From Hemerocallis citrina (Eukaryota; Streptophyta; Magnoliopsida; Asparagales; Asphodelaceae), in contig CM030364.1 in assembly GCA_017893485.1 (NCBI GenBank), positions 46,215,254 to 46,279,253 of the forward strand: a stretch of 64,000 nucleotides of DNA, read 5' to 3'. The notes under the pieces were generated by a model. It was not told the DNA's origin, searched no databases, and was given only the letters and a program-made list of their open reading frames with translations. Position numbers and translations under genes: made by a program. Positions 1 to 11,163 of this stretch are shown here, piece by piece. The number at the start of each line of letters is the position of its first letter. The first letter of the stretch is position 1.

Positions 1-24
1 CTTCCTCTTTATGTTCTCTCCAAT

Positions 25-105
25 TTTCTCCTGAAAATTCCATTTTCTTCACCAGCCAGCCAGCCAATAAATCAGTTGTTTCTCCTGAAAATTCCATTTT
101 CTTCA
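25..105. repeat. 27-bp direct repeat in the putative intron
   Basis: The sequence TTTCTCCTGAAAATTCCATT plus seven more bases occurs at 25-51 and again at 79-105. It lies upstream of the putative terminal exon. No function is visible. Confidence 0.7.
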
Positions 106-235
106 TGGCAAGTCACATTTCCTAGCTCGGTTTCTGGGCAACAACAACATCACAACAAATTAAACACAGAGGGATATATGATATCTCACCCTTGTCTTCG
201 CTGTTGTATGTTTCATATATATTTCATTCTCACAG

Positions 236-403
236 GCACAGACAGCCATGTACAAAACTGGCTCTGTATCTCACCCCAGCAATCTACATCGTCCAATGTC
301 AATATCCTTGGCCAGGAAACCCGAAATCCAATGCAAATATCAGTTGTTGTGGATCAGAAATACAATGCGTGCTGCTGCTCAGTATGCTTGGAGGATTTTG
401 TGA
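236..403 (+). CDS. Terminal exon of an unrecognised plant gene
   Basis: An acceptor-like pyrimidine stretch ending in CAG at 233-235 is followed by an open frame of 55 codons ending in TGA at 401-403. The peptide begins AQTAMYKTGSVSHPSNL and ends AAAQYAWRIL. Its composition looks like real coding sequence, unlike the two longer overlapping frames that read through the AT microsatellite near 460-472. Positions 1-235 would be intron, and the earlier exons lie outside the window. The stretch to about 660 would be the 3' UTR. I do not recognise the family, so no function is given. The exon call rests on splice signals and frame only. Confidence 0.45.
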   Translation, partial: AQTAMYKTGSVSHPSNLHRPMSISLARKPEIQCKYQLLWIRNTMRAAAQYAWRIL

Positions 404-1671
404 CCCTGAGTGGGAGAAGTACGGATGCTGCATGGATGCAGTCGTGCATATCGTGTATATATATATATATATGAATGTATGTTTTGCCATGGGGGTCTTT
501 GCTCTGCCCAATTTGTTGGAAGCCGCCTGTGCTTTAGCAAAAGTTATGTATACATGTTTGTGTTATGACTTTTGTTTTGAATTGAATGTATGTTTATAAT
601 TGGTTTGATGTTATTATGTATGTTGTGTATTTTATAAGATGAAGAATGAATTTTACAGGCCAGCGATAGTTTTTATACATGTACATTTTGCATAACAGAC
701 TATAGTGGAGTAAAATTAAGTAGAGATCATACATATGATTTGAGGGAATTGTTTGTCATGTATCATGCACAAAATGAACTCTTGATTGATTCCTTATGGC
801 TCCTATATATGCCCAAATTCTCGGATGTGTGTTCCCTTCAATATGTAGATTGGAATTTGGAAAGGGTCAAAACTCAAAAGGTCCTCCCAACTGTCATAGA
901 TTCTCTCAAATACCTAGCAACTCTCATAGATATCCTTAGTACTGGTTTCATTTAAATTTTTTTTTTTGTTTTTTTTTTAAGTTTCTTCTCAAATACTTTT
1001 TCATTTAACCCAGCAATTGTAACAGCTTTCAAGCATTTGGTGAAAGTTTCTTCTCAAATGCCTTGCAATTGGAACAATCTTGATAATTTGTCTCACTTGA
1101 GATAGAACAATTATGGTAGTTATGAAAATGTAGTTAAATGCAATTGTCCAAGTACTTGAGACAATTTCTTAAATTTGTATCTAATGACCGTTGCAAAGAA
1201 TCTCTTTTTCTTGTAATGGAATTATGTCCACCATCACTGCCCCAATTGCAACTGCACTTAACCTTTACGACAAATAACAAAAAAAAAAAAAAAAAAAATT
1301 CCCACACCAATAGAAATATGATGATCAAGAATGCCCAAATGAAGAATTTTATATTTTGAGATGAACATGTATTTGCCACTTCCTTAGGATGCTATTATAA
1401 TAAAACACCAAATTTGAATCCCAGGAGAAAAAACTCAAACCTCCAAAAAAGAAAGAAACCACACCCAGAAATTTGGATATACATTAAAACCAATTTACAG
1501 TCATAAAACCAACACTACTTTATTCATGAAGAAACATGGGAAGTTACCAAACTAATTCACTTCCATCCAAAAGCAAGTTGTCAAATTAGCTTGTATCTAT
1601 TACCACAATACAACAGCCCAAAAGACATTGCATAAACCTGCAAAATTCTTACTAAATTCATCACAAAGTTA
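404..1671. other. Probable 3' UTR then intergenic
   Basis: After the stop codon the sequence is AT-rich, with an AT microsatellite near 460-472 and A/T homopolymers near 958-980 and 1279-1299. Short open frames here have low-complexity composition and no recognisable domain. I see no gene. Confidence 0.5.
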
Positions 1672-1998
1672 CTAATAATTCTTAAGAGAAGCCTTACACT
1701 TGAGCACAAATCCGAGAACGAAGAGAAGGGCAACGATCCCACATGAAGACCCCCCTACTCTGTGTATCCAATACGGATCCATTCGCAGGAACCTCCGGTC
1801 CATCAAACACGTGAGGTTGATCGCAACAATGAGGAGTATGAGAACTACAGGTAGCAACAGCGAAGGGAAACCACCCTCTTCATCTTCATCGTCTTCCTCA
1901 AAAGTCGATGATCTTCTGTCTATGTACAACGGAGAAATTACTGCGATGACGCCTAAGGTGATGGCTGTGAGCTTCTCAGTTGCTGAAGGCCTTCTCAT
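1672..1998 (-). CDS. Small plant membrane protein, 108 aa, three hydrophobic segments
   Basis: A single uninterrupted frame encodes 108 residues starting MRRPSATEKLTAITLG. Three hydrophobic stretches are visible, at about residues 10-24 (ITLGVIAVISPLYI), 45-64 (FPSLLLPVVLILLIVAINL) and 82-101 (SCGIVALLFVLGFVLKC). An acidic stretch, FEEDDEDEEGG, sits in the first loop. The motif PYWIHRVGGSSCG before the last segment resembles a conserved block I associate with an uncharacterised land-plant membrane protein family. The frame is intact and the ATG at 1998 is the first in frame. No signal peptide separate from the first segment is evident. The function is unknown. Confidence 0.7.
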   Translation of the reverse strand: MRRPSATEKLTAITLGVIAVISPLYIDRRSSTFEEDDEDEEGGFPSLLLPVVLILLIVAINLTCLMDRRFLRMDPYWIHRVGGSSCGIVALLFVLGFVLKCKASLKNY

Positions 1999-4792
1999 TT
2001 TCTTTCGCTTGGTTAGAGAGGGAGAAAGGAGTGTACGTAGTAGGTCAGCTTCTCTTTGAGATGGAGATGATGGAGACCTATGGACTCTACTTTAAGGACA
2101 TGAGTGAATATATTAGAGGTTTAATGCACATACACCCTCAATATTTGCATGCACAGTTAATTTGAGAAAATATATATAGTTTACATTTTTATGTATATAC
2201 TGTAAGCAAAAGAGTTGGTTTAAGAAACAATATATAGTTTACATTTTTATATACAAACTTTAAGCTAAACATTTTGATATATATCAAGCCAAGTGCATGT
2301 GTTATTGTGCGCAATAACAAGTTTCTTGCACTTCTATGTGGATGACCAGTTTGATTCCTATCAAAAGCAAGTTGTTTCCTTGCGTGGTTATTGCAGTGTT
2401 GGATGGCCATGCTCGAATTCCCAAAAAAGAGAAAAATAATTGTTAATACATAATATATTAGTTCTAACAATAATGAAGTGAAAACTGAAAATTCTACAAT
2501 TTTGCAATCACATTGACTCAAGAATATTAAGGCCTGTTAAAGTTACTAGTGAAAATTAATTTAACTGTTCACCCTTTTTTTGGTACAGGACTAAAATCCC
2601 TTGAATAATTGCCTAGTTTGATTTGTTTGGATGAGAAAGACTTCCAACAATCTCTACCTTGAATCGTATTTGTACTCATCCTTCCAAGTTATGTCTACCT
2701 CCTCTCCTACTTGTGGGTCGTTTTAGGATAGAATTCATGAATTCAAACTTTACAATGGTGCAACTTCAGATTTTCAACACATCCAGAGCTTATAGCTAAA
2801 TCTCCTATAAAGCTCCTCTATTGACCTTTCATGCTAATAATTGATTTAGAAGCATTCGTGCATTAAGACCCAAGATGTATAAAGACGATGAGTTGTGATA
2901 CCATTTGCTGCGTGAAGGATTATAGATGATATAAAACATGGAGCAACACTGACAAAAGAGAAGCACAAAAGAACAAAGAAAGAGGTATCTGAAAAACAAA
3001 CTACTACTAGGAATTAGTATCAAAGTAATCTTTCACTCTCACAGTGGGATTATGCAGTTGTCAATTAAGAATCATTCTCTCTCAAAACATATATATAGGA
3101 GAAAACACTCTCCATCTCCTCCTAGAGTACAAGGTGAGGAACCCTAAAAAATTACACCAATTCAGTAGAAAGTTCTGAAAATTACCCAACCCATTGTCAT
3201 TCTCAATTTCAAAGCCAATATTCGTGCACACAATAAACTTAAACAATGATAGAGCTTTTAATTTTCGCATAAATATAAAAAAGTGAAATAAAGAGGTGTA
3301 AAGAGTAAAGCTGAAATATGCTATGAAAAAGATGAAAAGTTTGACTAAATTTCCATCAGAAGTTGGGGTGCTAAAGTAAAGACGTTTTAAGAATATGTTC
3401 CATTTTCTTTATTAGGTGTGGGTGGGCATAGAATAATTTATTTAGATGGAAAAGTGAGATAATATTAAAATCTTTATTATTTGATTTGTAGAATCTGATT
3501 CTGGAACAAAGATGTTAGAAAAAACTAGAAGGTGTGTGGAAGCCAAGCCTGTGTGATCCATGCAAAGTTGCTGGAAAAGTTATGCTGTGAAACATCTAGA
3601 TATAGATCTATATTTGATTCATTGTTGGAAATCTTATTACTTTGTAGTAACATATTGATTTGATAGAACCGTAGTCTTTTTTCAGGGATTAGAATACAGA
3701 ATCATTCCTCGAGATGACAATGATAGGGTTACTAAAATTCATCTGTTTATCGTTACCGATTTATGCTCTTAATATGGAGCTCAATCGTAGCATTTAAGTG
3801 ACTCGTCATGTCACGACACTAAGTTTGTCTTTGGGTTTCCAGATGAATAAGACTCAGTTATCCATGGTACCAAATTTGCAGTATCTGTATTGGAATGAGC
3901 CTATATTATCATTTACAGAACTAATTCTGGAGCACAAGAAAATAACTTGATAAATATATATTATATTTAGTATTACTTGACTCAGGTTTTCAGATGAATA
4001 AAACTCAGTTATCTATGATTCTTCAAATTAGCCCTAGCTGCATTCGGATGAGCCTATGATATCATTTACAAAACTATTTCAGAAGCACAAGAAATAAAAT
4101 TTACAAATTAACAGATACTTATAATAATGGGTTCAAAATCCCTGGATGGTTTAATTAAAAAACGCTTGAATTCAAAGTCTTCTTAATTGTATGAATCTAG
4201 CAGTAAAATTAGATGATTTAATCTCTATATATTTGTTTATTGTTTTATCATTTCACTTGTTCATTCTAAAGAAATGTATATTGTACCACTGCCCTTGTAT
4301 TTTACGATGTAGAATAACTAGTTTTTTGTTCATTCATTTTATTTTATATAATCTCCTAATTCTCCACTACAATTCTACAATGCTACATTGATCTTTCTTA
4401 TAAATACAGTTAATAAAATTCTTTGAACGAAAATATCCAGTCGAAATATATTTTCCTTGTGAAACTCCTCATTATAGAAACAATTAACTCTTGTTGTGAT
4501 CCCTCTAAAATAGCAGCCCAGAATACCTCAATGCATGCAAAGTACTATGATAAGATATATTCCCTCATCCTCGATAAAAAAACAGAACATCAAAAGAAAA
4601 AGGGGAAAAAAAAGTCATTCTATAATTTATCTGCAAAACCAAGGACATTCCCTCCACAAAAATTAGGTCAACCATTCCCTGCTAACTTATCTCTCCCTTA
4701 CAATCCTCAAGTTCCTGTTTACCATTTTCACTCCGTAAATCAATTCTTCAACCCCCATTCCTACTTTCACCTCTATCTCCCGTCACTTTCTC
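1999..4792. other. AT-rich intergenic region without a recognisable gene
   Basis: It begins with the upstream region of the small membrane protein gene. A short direct repeat containing ATATATAGTTTACATTTTTAT occurs near 2171-2192 and 2229-2252. A larger duplication lies at 3833-4110. The reading frames up to about 110 codons show no domain or coding-like bias. Confidence 0.5.
3833..4110. repeat. Diverged ~150-bp tandem duplication
   Basis: Two adjacent copies share an ordered set of blocks: GTTTTCAGATGAATAA, ACTCAGTTATC, GGATGAGCCTAT, ATCATTTACA and AGCACAAGAAA. The first copy is about 3833-3957 and the second about 3985-4110. They differ by several substitutions, so the duplication is not recent. 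Confidence 0.65.
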
Positions 4793-5260
4793 ATGGATGC
4801 CTACCCCTTACCTTCTTTCTACGATTCCCTTCTATCTACCATATATGGCGACAAAGATACCATAATACCTTTGTCTGATGTACTATTTATTCTTTTCTTT
4901 GTTGTGTTCAATAACATGTTACTTTTTTTTATCCTGTACTATGGTTTCGACCTCTGGTTCACGGTACAGCAATCAGTGAGCAGGAAGAGAGCACTTGGTA
5001 AGCTTCCCCTATCGACCTACGGTCATCACAGACGAGGCACAAATTTGCAAATGGAACGTTGCCCGATTTGATTTGAGGATTCCAGTGATGTCGATAGGAT
5101 TCGTGTTCTTCCGAAATGCAATCATTTTTTCCATAACTCGCCCCTAGGGGCTTGGTTGCTCAAGGCCTCCCTTTGCCCTATTTTTTGGGCGTCACGTGGA
5201 CAAGGATTGATATTTCTTAGGGGAAATTGTTTTTGTGCCCTTATTTCGAAGAGGCTTGTT
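4793..5260 (+). pseudogene. RING-H2 finger protein, degenerate copy
   Basis: The frame starts MDAYPLPSFYDSLLSTIYGD, carries a hydrophobic segment (LFILFFVVFNNMLLFFILYY, about residues 31-50), and reaches MERCPI before TGA at 5069-5071. Past the stop, the same frame continues with RVLPKCNHFFHNSPLGAWLL and then LCPIFW. This is the layout of an ATL-like RING-H2 E3 ligase: membrane helix, then C-x2-C, then C-x-H-x2-H, then CPxC. Three zinc ligands appear lost: the second Cys of the first pair is the stop codon, the Cys expected after the C-x-H-x2-H block is replaced, and the last Cys reads Phe. The copy therefore cannot form a RING. Confidence 0.65.
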
Positions 5261-5378
5261 TGTATAACATGTATATTCAAAGTTGTATATATGCCCAAGT
5301 AGTTGATAGTAGTACAATACACCAATAGCACTTTATAGAATCCCTAAAATTATCCCTCAATTCCCTTAGTATCTTATG

Positions 5379-5379
<1 letters not shown>

Positions 5380-5413
<34 letters not shown>
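5380..5413. repeat. (GA)n microsatellite
   Basis: An uninterrupted run of about 17 GA dinucleotides lies between the RING-H2 relic and the PPR relic. Confidence 0.9.
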
Positions 5414-5414
<1 letters not shown>

Positions 5415-5586
5415 GCCAAGCTACAGTATACTTTCAGTATTTTCCCTTCTTATTCCTCAACAGAAACCTCCCTCATGAATTGTTGTACGTAAAGAATTAA
5501 ATTCAATTGAAGTGTTGAAATTAAGCTTCTCCTACAATCTGATGAAATTCAATAAATATTCGAAGTCATTGTGTATAAAATACATC

Positions 5587-7190
5587 TCAGCTGGACTTTA
5601 CATTAGGGTACATACCTAGTGCTTCATTTGTCAGAATAGAACTATATCCTGGCATCTTCTTCATCTCCTTCTTCCACATCATTCTCCTCATCCTCACTGC
5701 ATCTTTCCACCTCCCTGCATCTGCATAAATGTTCGACATGAGCACACATAATGTCACATTATGAGGCTCCACCTTTAATAAATACTCTGCCGCCATCTCA
5801 GCCATCTCCATATTTCCATGGATCCTACAACCACCGAGCAAAGCTCCCCAAACCCCTTTACATACTCATAAGCCTCCTCCAACTTTCCCGCTCACCCCTT
5901 TAGGTCCACCAAGAAAGCGCAATGCTCTAGGGTCGGATTAATACCATACTCCCTCCTCATACTATAGAAGTGCTTCATTCCTTAATCTACAAAACCTGAA
6001 TGGCTACATGCTGCTAAAACCGAAGTGTAAGTGAAGCTATTTGGTCTCACTCCCTCAGCCTTCATTCTATAGAAGAGCTCAAGGGCCTCAATAACATGCC
6101 CATGAGTTGCATAAGCTCCAATAATTGCACTCCAAGAAACCAATCCTTTTGATTGAATCTTCTCAAAAGACATTTCGAGCCAAGTTCAAGCTCGTCAACA
6201 AGGGCATTTTCCACTCTAACATCAATCTCAAGTTTGTTGTTTATGGCAAGCTCATGCACCTATTTGCCAGTGTCGAAAGCTCCTAATCTACCACAAGCCA
6301 AAATTGCACTCACTAATGTCAGTGCATTGAATGCAACATTCATCCTCTGCAAGAGTCCAATAGCCTTCATTGCTTCGCCACCCTGATCATACAATGCAAG
6401 CATTGGATTCCACGCCACCACATTCCGGTCAGTCATTCCATCGAACAAATACCGCGTAACTTCCAACTCCCCACACTTGCCACACATTGCCATCAAAGCA
6501 AACGAATCCAAACCTCCTTTAATCACAAACCCATGAATGGATCTCCCACAACACAACCACACTTAGGCCCATTACAAACAGGAAGAAGACTAACAACCGT
6601 AACATCATTAGGCTGCACATGACATCCTCAAAATCTCCATCCCCTTCTCAAACATCAAATTCTGAACATACCCCAACACCATTGCAGTCCACAACACAAC
6701 ATTCCTAACCTCCAAACCTCTAAAAACCAACTCCAAATCCGAAATCTCACTGCAACTCGAATACAAAAGAATCAACGACGTGTTCACACACTCATCTAAA
6801 TCAAACCCGTGTTTCGCCACATTACAATGGGCTCGCTTCCCCTCTCGAATGTTCAAAAGCACGGCAGAGGGACGGAGAACGAAGGGGGAAGGCGAAGTGG
6901 TCAGGATCGAAACTGAGGTGGTGCATTTGGTTTGGGTCAAGGGACCGCGATTTGAGTGAGTAAGCGCGAAGAAGGGTGTTGTAGAGGTAGGAGTCTGGGT
7001 GGGGAATTGTATCGAAAAGTTGGCGAGCGGGCGGGCGGGCGTAAAGGATGATGGGAGGGGAATGAGAGGAGGCAGGCAAGGGAGAGGAGTTTGGTGGAGT
7101 CGATTGGGAGGTGAGAGGAGAGGTCAAGTGGATGGATTTGACTTTGTTTGAGGGAGGAGAAGGACGTGCATGAAATTTTTTTTTTTTGGG
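5587..7190 (-). pseudogene. PLS-class pentatricopeptide repeat (PPR) protein, decayed
   Basis: Read on the minus strand, PPR motifs appear in order but in different frames. Near 7000 is ARQLFDTIPHPDSYLYNTLL. In 6608-6830 are a CVNTSLILLYSSC block and VVLWTAMVLGYVQN. In 6260-6560 is FALMAMCGKCGELEVTRYLF, and in 5982-6173 is LVSWSAIIGAYATHGHVIEA. At 5587-5841 there is an E-type motif ending the protein (VLMSNIYADAGRWKDAVRMR). Such proteins normally bind organellar RNA and act in editing, splicing or stability. At least three frame changes and a degraded stretch at 5842-5981 separate the pieces, so no full protein can be made. The N-terminal boundary is uncertain. No DYW domain is visible. Confidence 0.85.
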
Positions 7191-7243
7191 GGGGGGGGGA
7201 ACTTCGGTGGGACATGTGGAGATTGGATTTTTTTTTTTTTTCC
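7174..7243. repeat. Homopolymer T and G runs
   Basis: A T run followed by an 11-base G run, then a second T run, interrupts the N-terminal part of the PPR relic. Confidence 0.85.
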
Positions 7244-7301
7244 GATCAAACCTTTCAAAACTAATTTTGAAGATAAACCGACTCGGCCTATCCGGGTCCA
7301 A

Positions 7302-7813
7302 ATTCAGGTTCTAAAATGGGACCCGTTGTACTTTTGAGTTCGGGTCCGGGTTCGGATTCGGATCCGCTCAAAAGAGACCCGATCCGGTCCCGGACCCGTT
7401 TAAAAAACCCCCAAAAATCAACATAAAAATAAATATTCTATCATCATCCCTTTCCTTCTTCCTCCTCAATTATAAATCTTGTTCTTCCAAACTCAAAACT
7501 CATACTTTTTTCTTCTCCCCTATATTCTAAATCCTCCACTCACTGCCTTCGCTCGCCGCTCACACTCCCGCTCCTACCCGAACGGGTAGGAATAATTTAA
7601 TAGGACTCGGATCCGGAATCGGACCCAGTCCTCACAGGTCCAGGTCCAATTTTTGGACCCGTAGGGGACCGAATCCGGGTCCGAGTAGTGAAGGACCCGA
7701 CCCGATACCAACGCTAACTGCAAGTGCTCCCTATTGGATTGTGAGGCCTCTAAGACTTGGGCTAAGGACTCATGAGACTTGGATGAAAGAAAGAAAAAAA
7801 ATCCCAAGTCTAA
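7302..7813. other. GGGTCC/GGATCC-rich low-complexity region
   Basis: Motifs of the type GGGTCCGGGTTCGGATTCGG recur in both orientations at about 7340-7410 and 7600-7710 around a CT-rich core. Subterminal arrays of this kind are typical of plant hAT elements, but I could not find convincing terminal inverted repeats or an 8-bp target duplication. The element type is left open. Confidence 0.35.
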
Positions 7814-7999
7814 GGCTGTGTTTGGATAGCATTTTAAAAACTATTTTCAGTTTTTTAAAAATTAAAAATGAAAAAATCATGTTTGGATAGTTGTTTTGCA
7901 AAATTAGTTCTGAAATTTTTCCGAAATGTGTCGTTTTAAAATGCGTTTTTAGAAAACATAAAAAACCTGTTTTTAGAGATAAGTTTTTTCATTTCTCAA

Positions 8000-8283
8000 C
8001 CAACATACTGTATTTGTATATGTATATATATGTATACATTATGTATGTATACAATATGTATGTATATAGTATGTATACAGTATGTATGTATATGTATATA
8101 TATATAATAGTATGTATATAATAATAATAATAATAAATATAATAATTATATGTATAATAATATATAAAATAATAATAATAATAATAATTATTATTATTAT
8201 AATTATACATAATAATAATTATAATAATAATTATTATTACTATTTTATATATTATTATACTTATAATTATTATATTTATTATT

Positions 8284-8343
<60 letters not shown>

Positions 8344-8768
8344 GTCATTATTATTATATACTATAATTATAATATATTATTATTTCATATATACTATTTT
8401 ATATATAATATTATTATAACATATTATTATTCCATATATACTATTTTATATATACTATTATTATAATATATTATTATTCTATATATACAATTTTATATAT
8501 ACTATTATTATATTATATTATATTATTATTATTATTATATATTACTATTATACATTATTATATATATTAATATATAATATATTACTATTATATATTATTA
8601 TATATATTATTATATAATATGCTATTATTATAATATATTGTTATATATATACTTATAATATATTATTGTTACATATATATTATAATATACTATTATTATA
8701 ATATATTATTATTTCATATATACTATTTTATATATACTATTATAATACTCTATTATTATTATAATATA
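8000..8768. repeat. Extended ATT/TAT/TA microsatellite
   Basis: Runs of ATGT, TAA, ATT and TATA units alternate over about 770 bases and resume from 9107 to about 9480. The long Ile/Tyr/Asn-only frames across this region are artefacts of the repeat. Confidence 0.9.
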
Positions 8769-9106
8769 CTAGTATCATACACGTGCACACGTGCACGTGG
8801 AAAAAATTGAAGGGATAATGAAAAGGATAAAAAGAAAATAATTTCCAAACTGATCCACTCCCGAAAATATTCACCAAACTGGTCCACTTTTGAAAATATT
8901 TACCAAATTGAAGGGATAATGAAAAGGATAAAAAGAAAATAATTTCCAAACTGATCCACTCCCAAAAATATTTACCAAACTGATCCACTTCCGAAAATAT
9001 TTACCAAAATTAGTCCATAACCCAACACGTGCGCTGCACGTGCTGGCTTCAAAATGACGTCAATGACAAATGACACTAACCCCTTCTCCCATTATAATAG
9101 TAGAGA
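8769..9106 (-). mobile_element. Non-autonomous Helitron, family B
   Basis: On the minus strand the element starts TCTCTACTATTATAATGGGA and ends in a GC-rich hairpin segment (CACGTGCACGTGTGCACGTG) a few bases before CTAG. It is flanked by A and T, as Helitron insertion requires. Internally a ~58-bp segment starting ATTGAAGGGATAATG is repeated 101 bp apart (8806 and 8907). No helicase is encoded. It is nested in the A/T-rich core of the Harbinger-like element. Confidence 0.75.
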
Positions 9107-9693
9107 TATTATTATTATATATTACTATTATATATTATTATATATATTATTATATAATTTATTATTATTATTATTATAAATTGTTTAATATATAATTATA
9201 ATATATTATTATTACATATATATTACTATAAGTATTATATATTATTATATATATGTATATTATTAAATATGTTTATTATAATAAATTATTTTATATTATT
9301 ATATATCAGTATGTATGTATATATATACAACATGTATGTATCAGAGTATATATACTTTATATAGTATATACATACAACCAAACCTACACATACATTATAT
9401 ATAATAGAATAAAATATAGAGTAATTATGTATATACATATATACATGAATACGGGTTATATATATACATACATACTGTATACAGTTTACCAAACACTTTT
9501 TATACTTTAATTTTGAAAAAACTATTTTATGAAAAAAGTTTACCAAACAATACTCTGTTTTCGAAAATCACAAAAAACAACTTCATAATTTTTTTCCAAA
9601 AACTATGTTTAAAATGAATTTTCAAAACAACGAACCAAACGCAGGCTAAATGTTTTAAAATAAGGCCACACAGTTGGATACAACCAAGATGAA

Positions 9694-10345
9694 GTGAAGT
9701 GGGCAAGGGTGTTGAGAGAGTCGGAGGAGTTGGAAGAGATTCGACAAAGTTTAGGAGATTTTACGGAGTTGGAGGAGAGTGATTTGGGTTCTAGGGTTTT
9801 GAGTGATTTAAGTTTCGGAGTTGGGGAGAGTGTTGGGAGGGATGAAGTGAATGAGAGAACGAGGAGTATAAGACTACAAAGAAATGTGTCCAACTTTAAT
9901 ATAACTGAGGCCACAGTTGGGTACTGCGATCTCAGTAAAATAGAGACTATAGTTGGGAACTGTGACCTCTATAATATTGAGGCTGCAGTATCCAATTGCA
10001 GACTTGTTTTAACACATTTAGACTTTGGGTTTTTTTTTCTTCTTCCAAGTCTCGGAGTTCTTAGCCCAAATATGATATGTGCTGAGGCCGCAGTCGGGAA
10101 ATGCGGCCTTCCAATCGAATAGACCACGGCTGGGAATTGCATCCTACGAGGACTGGTCCATCACCATGGAAATTAGTGGAACTGCGGCCTTCCAATCGAA
10201 TAGACCACGGTTGGGAATTGCATCCTACGAGGACTGGTCCATCACCATGGAAATTAGTTTTGAAAGTGGGTCATCTTCAGAATTAGTTTTGAAAAGGGCC
10301 AGTTCAGAAGAAAAAAAACGTCTGGAGATTGATGGGGAGTTTTAA
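9694..10345 (+). repeat. Hairpin-module repeat with an open frame and an 81-bp tandem duplication
   Basis: From about 9905 the sequence is a series of short hairpins around a GTTGGGAAC-type core, for example CACAGTTGGGTACTG, ATAGTTGGGAACTGTG and CCGCAGTCGGGAAATGCGG. An 81-bp unit beginning TGCGGCCTTCCAATCG occurs at 10102 and 10183 and keeps one frame open. The end, with AATTAGTTTTGAAA twice, resembles the outer arm of the foldback element at 40122-40700. The upstream part (9694-9890) translates to a coding-like stretch, KWARVLRESEELEEIRQSLG, which I do not recognise and which might be a captured gene piece. I treat the whole as transposon-related rather than as a gene. Confidence 0.45.
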
Positions 10346-10726
10346 ATGGGAATCATGTACGTTGTAACCATCATTTGTACTGTGTTTATAACATCAAACT
10401 ATTCCATTTTTTGTGTAAGGAAATACCTTGAAAACACTCCAAATGTGGAATGCTTATTAGGTTTAGTCGGAAGGGCTATCTATGGCATTAGAATTAGAGT
10501 TCTGATGCTTTGATACCTCCCCGCCATGACTAAAGGAATGGGAATAGACCTGATCTAGACACCCGATTTTGTTCTCCTCTTTGCGGAGAAAAGGGTATGT
10601 TGGAGTTAAGCACTAAGGTAGTAGGAAGAATCAGCATGAATCGGATTTTTTTAAGAAAGTATTAAGCCTAAAGAGATCATTGCACTTTTTTTAAAATTTT
10701 ATTTTTAAGTAGAGTTGAATAGTTAC
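10346..10726. other. Intergenic, nothing recognised
   Basis: It is AT-rich sequence between the hairpin repeat and the gypsy LTR. I see no coding, RNA or repeat feature. Confidence 0.4.
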
Positions 10727-11151
10727 TGTCAGGGTTGGGGTTGTGATGGGTTCTTGATCGAGCCATGAAGAAGTTGGGGGAAGAGAAGGAGGAAGAAGAA
10801 GAAGAAGATAGAGGAAGTTTGGAGAAGATGAAAGAAGATTTTTATTCATGATCCTTTCCAGAACATTACAGCTATATAAAGAGCTACACTGATTCTCTGT
10901 TAGACAGACTTGAGGTACGTGCAACACGCACGAAACCCTCTTCCTGCCAACAGATTCACCCGCTCAGCTCCTAATTCAAAAATAGTGCGCTAAGCGCGTA
11001 CAACCACTCTGATACAGACTTTCACTCTGAAACAGATTATTCTACTCCCTACTCTGATACTTGATATTTATCAGCTATCTCCTTCTCTCTTGCACTAGCT
11101 TCTCAGACGGAGTCGACGATCGGAGCTATCCTGCCGGCGGCGACTCTAACA
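10727..11151 (-). repeat. 3' LTR of the gypsy element
   Basis: It is nearly identical to 15797-16220 and carries the GGAAGAAGAAGAAGAAG tract and TAAGCGCGTACAACC block in both copies. A purine-rich polypurine tract, complementary to CTCCCTCTCTC at 11153-11163, abuts it on the internal side. Confidence 0.95.
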
Positions 11152-11163
11152 ACTCCCTCTCTC

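Larger units (their letters stand above)
7814..9646. mobile_element. PIF/Harbinger-like (Tourist-type) element expanded by A/T microsatellite
   Basis: The left end GGCTGTGTTTGGATAG follows TAA at 7811-7813. The right end, read inverted, is GCCTGCGTTTGG and precedes TAA at 9647-9649. Terminal repeats of this type with a 3-bp TAA target duplication fit PIF/Harbinger-derived elements. Subterminal sequence is also similar: AAAACTATTTT motifs on the left and matching inverted blocks at 9520-9630. The core from about 8000 to 9480 is almost pure TAA/ATT/TA repeat. No transposase is present. A Helitron sits inside at 8769-9106. Confidence 0.65.

Noticed and set aside
7302..7720. A hAT element suggested by GGGTCC/GGATCC motifs
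   Set aside because: No matching ends or 8-bp duplication could be found, so it is listed only as a low-complexity region.
7989..8348. Long open frames on both strands made of Ile, Tyr and Asn
   Set aside because: They are translations of an ATT/TAT microsatellite.
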